Below, piece after piece: positions 22,401 through 30,500 of a stretch of 64,000 bases of DNA. Position 1 is the stretch's first letter, and each line of letters starts with the position of its first letter. Both the position numbers and the translations under genes were made by a program. The notes beneath the pieces were generated by a model, which was given only the letters and a program-made list of their open reading frames with translations, was not told where the DNA came from and did no database searches. The DNA comes from Telopea speciosissima (Eukaryota; Streptophyta; Magnoliopsida; Proteales; Proteaceae), in NCBI RefSeq assembly GCF_018873765.1, contig NC_057920.1, positions 9,437,307 to 9,501,306 on the forward strand, written 5' to 3'.

Positions 22401-25400
22401 CCCCAGTGTTCCGCCAGCAACCAGGAAGAAAACAAAGAGAGGAAGAAACAGAGAGTGCAAGAGACAAAAAAGGGAAAAAAAAGAATAAGGGAGAGAGGTA
22501 CGAACAAAAAACAAAAAAAAAAAAGACGACGAAAGCATACCTGAGTTCAAATTTTTGTCGAGCTCGAGCACAACTACTGTTTCCTCGCGTCAACGCACAA
22601 ATCGCAGTGCTTCCTTCCCCGACATCCTTGCTGGTTCGACAAAGTGGTTGATCAGATTCACACGTGGAAGAATTCCTCCTCGAATCCAAACTCTTTTTCT
22701 GATCTCATGTCCTAAGAGTTTGCCGGTTTTGTGTACTAGTCGGAGTCGAAGTTACACGCTGGTCTCTTCGATTGCCGAAGGTCCCCTTGATTCCGCCATC
22801 TCCAACTGCCAGAGGAAGAAGACGATTGCAACACATCTTCCACCTCCTGCTCCTTCGATAAGTTCTTCTTTCTTTTTATTCCCAGCTTTCCCATTTTTGT
22901 CTCCCTTCCCCTTACGTCATACCCTTTCAAGTTTCAGGTTTTATTCTTCCAGAATTACCCTTTTCATCTACCCTCCCACCCATTCAGTGCCTTGGCTTTT
23001 TATTTAAACGTTGAATAATACAGTCTTGCCCTAGTAGGAAGTTTGATCTATTAACTGTTTTGCCATTACCCTTTTGAGTGTTCTCTTGCTTTCCCGTAAC
23101 CATGGTAGCCAACAGTGAGGTTCTTCAACAGCTCCACTCCTAAAAGGGTGAAACCGATGCTAAACTTGATACTCTCACTACTACTGTCGATTCCATTCAG
23201 AAAATGATGGAATCTATGCAAGCTTCCATTGATCGATTGGTGGCTTCTGAGAAAGGAAAGAGCTCCCCACGACTCGTTACGGATCACCCCACCACCACCA
23301 TATGGGGCTGGACGATATGAAGATGGAGTGGACAAAGTAGCAAGGTTGGATGTCCTTGACTTTTATGGGGACCACAACTCGGAACAATATCTTAATTGGG
23401 TTTTGTTGAAATCCTTGAATAATGGCTTGAGTCAGAGTGACTACAGCCTTCCTTTATTTATAATAAGAGAAAGAATGTTCTGGAATAGGTACAAGGACAA
23501 TATTACCCCTATGACCATTTTACCCTTGAATCCATATTACAACACTCCCTCTCAAGTTGGTGCATACATGTCAAATATGCCCAACTTGCTAACAATTGAA
23601 CAAAATAATTTACTACAAATTCCTTTAGTAAGAATATCAGCCACTTGATCACTAGACTGAACAAATGGAATACAAATGACTCCTTGCTCCAGCTTCTCCT
23701 TGATAAAGTGTCGATCAATCTCAACATGTTTGGTGCGGTCATGTTGGACTGGATTATGGGTAATGCTGATTGCAGATTTGCTGTCGCAATAAAGTCTCAT
23801 GGGAAGATCAACTGACATTCCAAGATCTTGAAGAAGCCCCTTGAGCCAGAGAAGTTCACAAATGCCTTGTGCCATGGCTTTAAACTCAGCTTCTGCACTT
23901 GACCGAGCTACCACTGCCTGCTTCTTGCTTCTCCAAGTAGTTAAGTTACCTCCAACATAGATGCAATATCCAGAAGTGGACCTTCTATCATCAGGGCTGC
24001 CTGCCCAATTTGCATCAATATAAGCTTCCACTCGGAGATGACTATGTGAGGAATATAGGACTCCTTTACCAGGAGAGGACTTCAGGTACCTTAGGATCCG
24101 GTATGCTGCTTCCAAGTGAGAAGAGTGAGGATCATGCATAAACTGGCTGACTATACTTACTGCAAATGCAATATCTGGTCGGGTATGGGATAAATATATC
24201 AATCTCCCAACCAATCTCTGATAACTTCCCTTATCGATAGGGTCACCTCCCTTACTCTTCAAGTGTGTGTTAGGTTCCAGAGGTATATTGGCAGGTTTAT
24301 ACCCAAGCATCCCAGTGTCATTCAATAAATCAAGAGTATACTTTCTCTGGGAAAGAGATATACCTTTGGCTGAATAGGCAACCTCTATTCCTAAGAAATA
24401 CCGCAATCTGCCCAAGTCTTTGACCTCAAACTCAGTACCCAAATAGGTCTTTAAATTCTGAATTTCTTGTGTATCACTTCCGGTAATCACTATATCATCT
24501 ACATAGACAATCAAAATAGTGATATGTTGTCCCACTCTTTTAACAAACAGTATGTGGTCAACATTGCTCTGCTTATATCCATTGGCAACCATGGCTTTAT
24601 GGAAGCGACCAAACCAGGCCCGGGGAGACTGCTTTAAGCCGTATAATGCCTTCTTCAACTTACGCACCTTTCCCTGGGTGTCTGGTGAGGCAAATCCAGG
24701 AGGTATCTCCATATAGACATCCTCTTCCAACTCTCCATGTAGGAAGGCATTGTTCACATCAAGTTGTTGAAGATCCCAACCTTGATTCACAACACAAGAA
24801 ATTATGACTCTCACTGTGTTCATCTTTGTCACAGGGGTAAAGGTCTCTTGATAGTCGATTCCTTGGGTTTGAGTGAATCCTTTGGCAACCAACCTTCCTT
24901 TATACCTTTCTACTGAGCCGTTGGACTTGTGCTTCACAACAAAGACCCATTTGCAGCCAATGGGTTTCTTCCCTGGAGGAGGAATCACCAAATCCCAGGT
25001 CTGATTTTTCTCTAGGGCACACATTTCTTCATTCATCGCATCTTTTCATTTTGGTTCTGCTACTGCTTCCTGCCAATTGTTAGGAATAGTAACAGAGGAT
25101 AATGAAGACACAAAGGCATGGAAAGGAGTTAGAGAGTTGTAGGAAATGAAATTGGAAATTGGTTGTTGTGTACAACTCTGCTTTGGTTTCCAAATAGCAA
25201 TAGGAAACGAAATTGGTTAGTTGATCTTCTCTTATTTTGCAGGATTCCGATGTACTACCATATGAAGTTTGCATTTCTTGTTTGGCTTCAGCTACCGTCT
25301 ACTGATGTAAGTGCAAACTGATGCTTTTTGCTTGGAGCTTTTTTATAAATGTTGTTTATTCCTGCATGAGCTCTCAAGTTGTCTAGTCTTTGTATGAATT

Positions 25401-27496
25401 ACTAGTTGTTGGGAAGATATGCTTGGTAAATTTTAACACTTTTTGTGAGAATTGGTAGAATATTAGTTTCGGGTACTATGGAATGGTCTTGAAATAGGGT
25501 TTGTCTGATTAATAGGAGTATTGTTGACCAAGCATGACTCAGTCATGTGAATGAACAAGTAGATGGATTTGTTGGAAGGGAGTAGTGAATGAAATAGAAG
25601 TATTACTCATTGCAGTTTAGGTAGCTACATTGATGCAGATTGGAGAGATGGATCTTCTGGTGGTTGGTTTACTTAAAAGATCGATGGGAAACAAAAAAAT
25701 CTGATCTGATGGTTGATACAGATCAGACTGTAAAGAAAGATGGGGAAAATAGAAGAGAAAGAGAATAGAGTTCAGAAAACAGAACCGTGGGGGAAAGAGA
25801 GAGGAGATCATGGGGGGAGAGAGAGAGAGAGGAAACAACCTCAATTTCCAAAAAGAAAAAGAAAAAATCTGATGCTATTCATAATTAGATCTTGGGCTAT
25901 AAAGCATAGCAACTGTATTTATAGTTTATCTTCTAAACTAAACAAATCTAGAAAGGAATTAACAAACCAAATAAAGAAAGGAAATTCCCTCCTTGCGTGA
26001 GCTAAGGTGGAGTTTCTTAACTATTGTAACAATAGTAAAACAGCACAACCAGTTTCTAAATTGGTAAAAAAGAAGAGATTCGGTAGCACTGCCATATATT
26101 TTTAAATGGTACAAGAACTCGCCATTTCAAAATGTCGAGACGAGATGAAGGTCGAAATGGAAAGTTACAATGTCTGAAATGGAAATCTTGGTATATAGAC
26201 ACCTATTTATGCAAACCTTGGTATACAGACACTCATTTATGCCAGTAACCAGGACAAACACTTATTTATGCCTAATTTCATTTAAGTAAATGAATTGTAT
26301 TTGTATTTCATTTACTTAAGTTATTATTCATAAATAAGTCAATATCTCCCTATTTGAATCCAATAAAAATAGTTAAAAAATAAAATTCCAAAAGGATAAA
26401 AAGTCAACCCCCCAATTCAAGAACAAAAACTGCATTTTCGGCAGTAGGTTCAATTTTCAACTTTCTAATGCTGGGGTTTTCTCAAATCTAAAAATTCCAT
26501 AAATCTTAATATGGTAAAACATTGCTAAAAACCAAAATTGCGGTAAAAACTTTATTTGTTTTGATGTCCAAAAAAATATTTTCATTAAGAGCGATTTTGA
26601 CAGCATTCACGCACACCAAATTAAGTTTGACCTGTACATAACTCCTTCAATATAAATCAGGATCTCCAGTTGACAGGCGGTCGACTATAGGTTATTGTAC
26701 ATTTGTTGGAGGGAACCTGGTGTCTAGAAGAGCAAGAAATAAACAATAGTTGCTCGTTCCAGTTCAGAGTCAGAATATAGGGCTATGGCACATGCTATTT
26801 GTGAGTTAATGTGGGTGAAACAATTATTGGCTGAGCTTGGGTTCGTTGATGATTCTCCGATGAAAATATGGTGTGACAATCAAGTTGTTGTCCATATTGC
26901 TTCAAACCTTGTGATTCAAGAAAGAACGAAACATGTTGAGATTGACTGTCATTTTGTTCGAGAGAAGTTGCAACAAGGGCTGATTTCTCCTTGTCATGTT
27001 TGTACCGGGGAACAACTTGCAAATGTATTTACAAAGTCTTTGGGGAGTGCAAGAGTGGATTATATTTGTAACAAGTTGGGCATGATTAAGTTGTTGGCCA
27101 TATTGCTTCAAACCCTATGTTTCATGAAAGAACGAAACACGTTGAGATTGACTGTCATTTTGTTCGAGAGAAGTTGCAACAAGGGCTGATTTCTCCTTGC
27201 CATGTTCTTACAGGGGAACAACTTGCAGATGTATTTACAAAGTCTTTGGGGAGTGCAAGAGTGGATTATATTTGTAACAAGTTGGGCATGATTAACATCT
27301 ATACTCCAGCTTGAGGGGGGAGTGTTAGCCGATATTGTGCTCTCGGTATTAGTGCAAGCACTAATACTGAGATGAGAGAAAGGGTAGAGTAGGTATTTTT
27401 ATGTCTTTTTCCTGTTATGCCCTTAGTTATTAAATGTGTATTGAAGGTTTGTGGGAGGTCCAACACAAGTTGCGACTCCCAAGTTGCAGAATCAGT

Positions 27497-27539
<43 letters not shown>

Positions 27540-30500
27540 TTTCTGTTTTCTTCTTTTCTTCTTTTTCTTTTTCACTCATTATTTACAATTCTTAACTCCA
27601 ATATCAAACTTTGATTCTTTGAGATACTCTGAGTAGTCATCCAGAATGGCAAACCTCCTAACTCTCTGAGGTCTTCCTTGTACTTCCAGTTGAGGTACAT
27701 TTCCAATGTTCTTAGTTACAACTTCCTCATGGAGCTGTACATCCACTGTAATTTTCTGTTCCACTGAAGTTGAAAAAACTCGCACTCTTGTTTTGTAGAA
27801 TGGGAGGATCTTAACACATGATCAACACCCTCTGTGTTGATCTGATGTTTCACACAAACAAAATCAGCAACAGTCAGCTTTTGAATGTCCAGGATTTGTG
27901 AAGGAAGTATAAATTCAACCGTTTTGTTCTCCGTACGAACAACGTCAAATGATTTCTCTCCATTGGAATACATTCTTAGGCTCCACATCTTCAATCGGAC
28001 CGTCAATCAATTCATTTGCTTCAATCTCAATCTTGACCATTTGTTGAAGATCATTTAACACGTCGGTCATTGGATCCTCTTGCTCTTCCACCCACTTTTC
28101 AACAAGTGCGATCAACTTGTCGAGGAAAGTTTTCCATATGATTGGATGTGATCATGATGCAGGGGGAGTTTTTAACTTACTCCCGAAGAAAGAAGAAACT
28201 AAACAGGTCTTAGTTATAAGCAGCCTGTGCCTCTTTTAAGTGTCCAGCCAGACACGGGTCTTTAAATCCCATTAATGGGCCTGTTTAGTTGCCCAAATCA
28301 TGGGCTATATTTAGACTTCTTCTCTTTTAATTTTTCAAGTTATATTGTTTGATTTAAAGACAAATTCCTTAGCCTATTAGGTTTCCTACTTGTGATGTTT
28401 CGTACTTCTTATTGGCTAGGAATTCTCCCTTTTTTTTTAATATCTAGTTTGTAGGCTATTTCCATTCACGATTGATGTATACAAAAGTTATTGTCTTCTT
28501 CATGAAGCTGCTGAGAGAATCAGCGTACTATGGGAACCAGTGAGAGAGTGAGAGACTCTGGTTCGATTGGTGGGATTTCTTGGTGAGAAATCAAGTTTTC
28601 TCTCCATTTTTTCCTTGTCTGTTTTCAAGTAAGTTGCTGTTTATTTCTCTATCAATTGAGTACTGCTAAATAATGGATTTAGTCTGAATTTGGGTGGTTT
28701 AATCCTCTACTGTTATTACTGTTTATATGCTGTCATTGGTGATAATTTCTCAGCACAGAACTACCAGTAGGTATCCAGCGACAGCTCTGTTTAGCCCCTT
28801 TTTTGTCAAATCGAGATCTGCTGTAGTTGGGAATCTACTCATCAGTCCTTCAATATTTTGGGGTGTTAAAGGACCACCTAAGAGGGTCCTTCAACCAGAG
28901 TCTTAAAGTGATCTACTCACCTGATCTGGAGATATAAGAAATCTCCTAAATATACTCTGTTTTGGTCCAAATCTGAAGAATTAATTTTTTATTCTAATCT
29001 AAATTGGATTTTGCCAATACTTTGGGGCTGGGAAGAACCCTCCAAGAGTGACCTTCGACCAGATTTGGAGGCTGATCAGAACCTCTATTTTCAGCAATTA
29101 AAAATTTCCTATTCCTGGATTTGAAGTTTCCAATTGGCTTATTTGATTGTTGTGTTCAATCCAGCCATTAGAATATGGACCGAGTTTCCCTCCACCCACG
29201 GTGAATGGGATCCCATTCACTGCGGGGTGGGAGAGGCCAGGAATGAGTATCAGGAGGGTATTTTGGAACATACTAAAACCCTTGGAGGGGTTTGTGAACC
29301 CTAGGATGGTGGGTGAACCGTCCGCTATGGGTGGAGGAAAACTTTGTCCTTAGAATATTACTGTGTTCAGGAAATCATCTATTCTAGCAGATTGGGAGTC
29401 TTGGTCAAAATCTCACCTTCATCCGCAAAAGGTTGACTTAATCCTGGCTGGGGTTTTTACTTGGGATCTTGTGAAAAGGGTGTTCCTACCTACAGACCTA
29501 CCCTACACCCCCCCCCCCCCCAAAAAAAAAAAAAAAAAAAAAAGAGATCAGCAATTGGCTCTAAAATTCCTTGCATTGTCGCTGAGTCACTTCAAGATTC
29601 GCTTCAACCTTTCACAAGTTCTCTTGCATGAGTTGAAGCCGTTGGCGGTCTCCAACAAGAGGGTAGGATCGATATTATCTACTGCCAGGTTTTTCTCTGA
29701 TATCAAGTTGATGCAGATCAGAGATATGGATTTGTTGGTGGTGGGTTTACTTAAAAAGATCAAAAGGAAAAAAAAATAAAATCTGATCTGATGGTTGATA
29801 TAGGGCAGATCTCTAATAAAGATGGGTAATAGAAGGAAAAAGAGAGAGAAAAGAGTACAGAAAATAGAATCATGGTGGGAAGAGAGGAGATCATGGGGGA
29901 AGAGAAGGGAGAGCAACAACCTCAATTTCAATAAAACAATTCTGATTCTATTCCATAGTCAAATCGTTGGGGATGTAAATCCTTGCAATTGTATTTGTAG
30001 CTTATCTTCTAAACTAATCAGAATCTAGAAAGGATATAACAATCCAAATAAAGAAAAGAAAGTCCCTCCTTGCGTGAGCTAAGGTGGAGTTTCTTAACTA
30101 TCTAGGAAAGTGATATAAAAATGGACAGTAAAACTGAATCAGATCTGGACTCTAATATGAAGCATAGTTATCAAGGCGACACCATGGTGTCCAGGCTCCT
30201 TGCTCGCCTTGGATGCCTTGGGCGCTCAGGCGATGTCGCCTTGCTTTTTGACAGTCTAAAACGCCATGGTCACCTTCCCGCCTTGATAACTATGATATGA
30301 AGTATCTCAGCCTGACTACAACTCGATAATAGGAAGAAGAAAAAATAAAAGAAATAACTGCCTAAAACTAGTCCAATCTTTGAAACCTGTAACCGCAAGC
30401 ATCTTGTAGATAAGATTCCTGATTTCTAGGAATTTTGAAAATGCAGGTCACTTAGAAGTTTTCAAACTAGCTCCATGATATTAGGGTTTCTAGAAGAACC

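Larger units (their letters stand above)
26690..27600 (+). mobile_element. Copia fossil: RNase H end and 3' LTR
   Basis: Plus-strand Copia remnant. The RNase H C-terminal part (AICELMWVKQLL, KIWCDNQ, RTKHVEIDCHFVREKL, VFTKSLG) is followed by a GAGGGGGGAGTG polypurine tract and an LTR starting TGTTAGCC at 27323. The LTR runs to roughly 27600 and carries a long CT microsatellite. Part of the RNase H segment is duplicated in tandem. The element is broken and lacks most of its body. Confidence 0.7.

Noticed and set aside
22195-23007. Overlapping open frames on both strands right of the Gypsy LTR
   Set aside because: They lie in the pyrimidine-rich leader of the element; low complexity explains the open frames.
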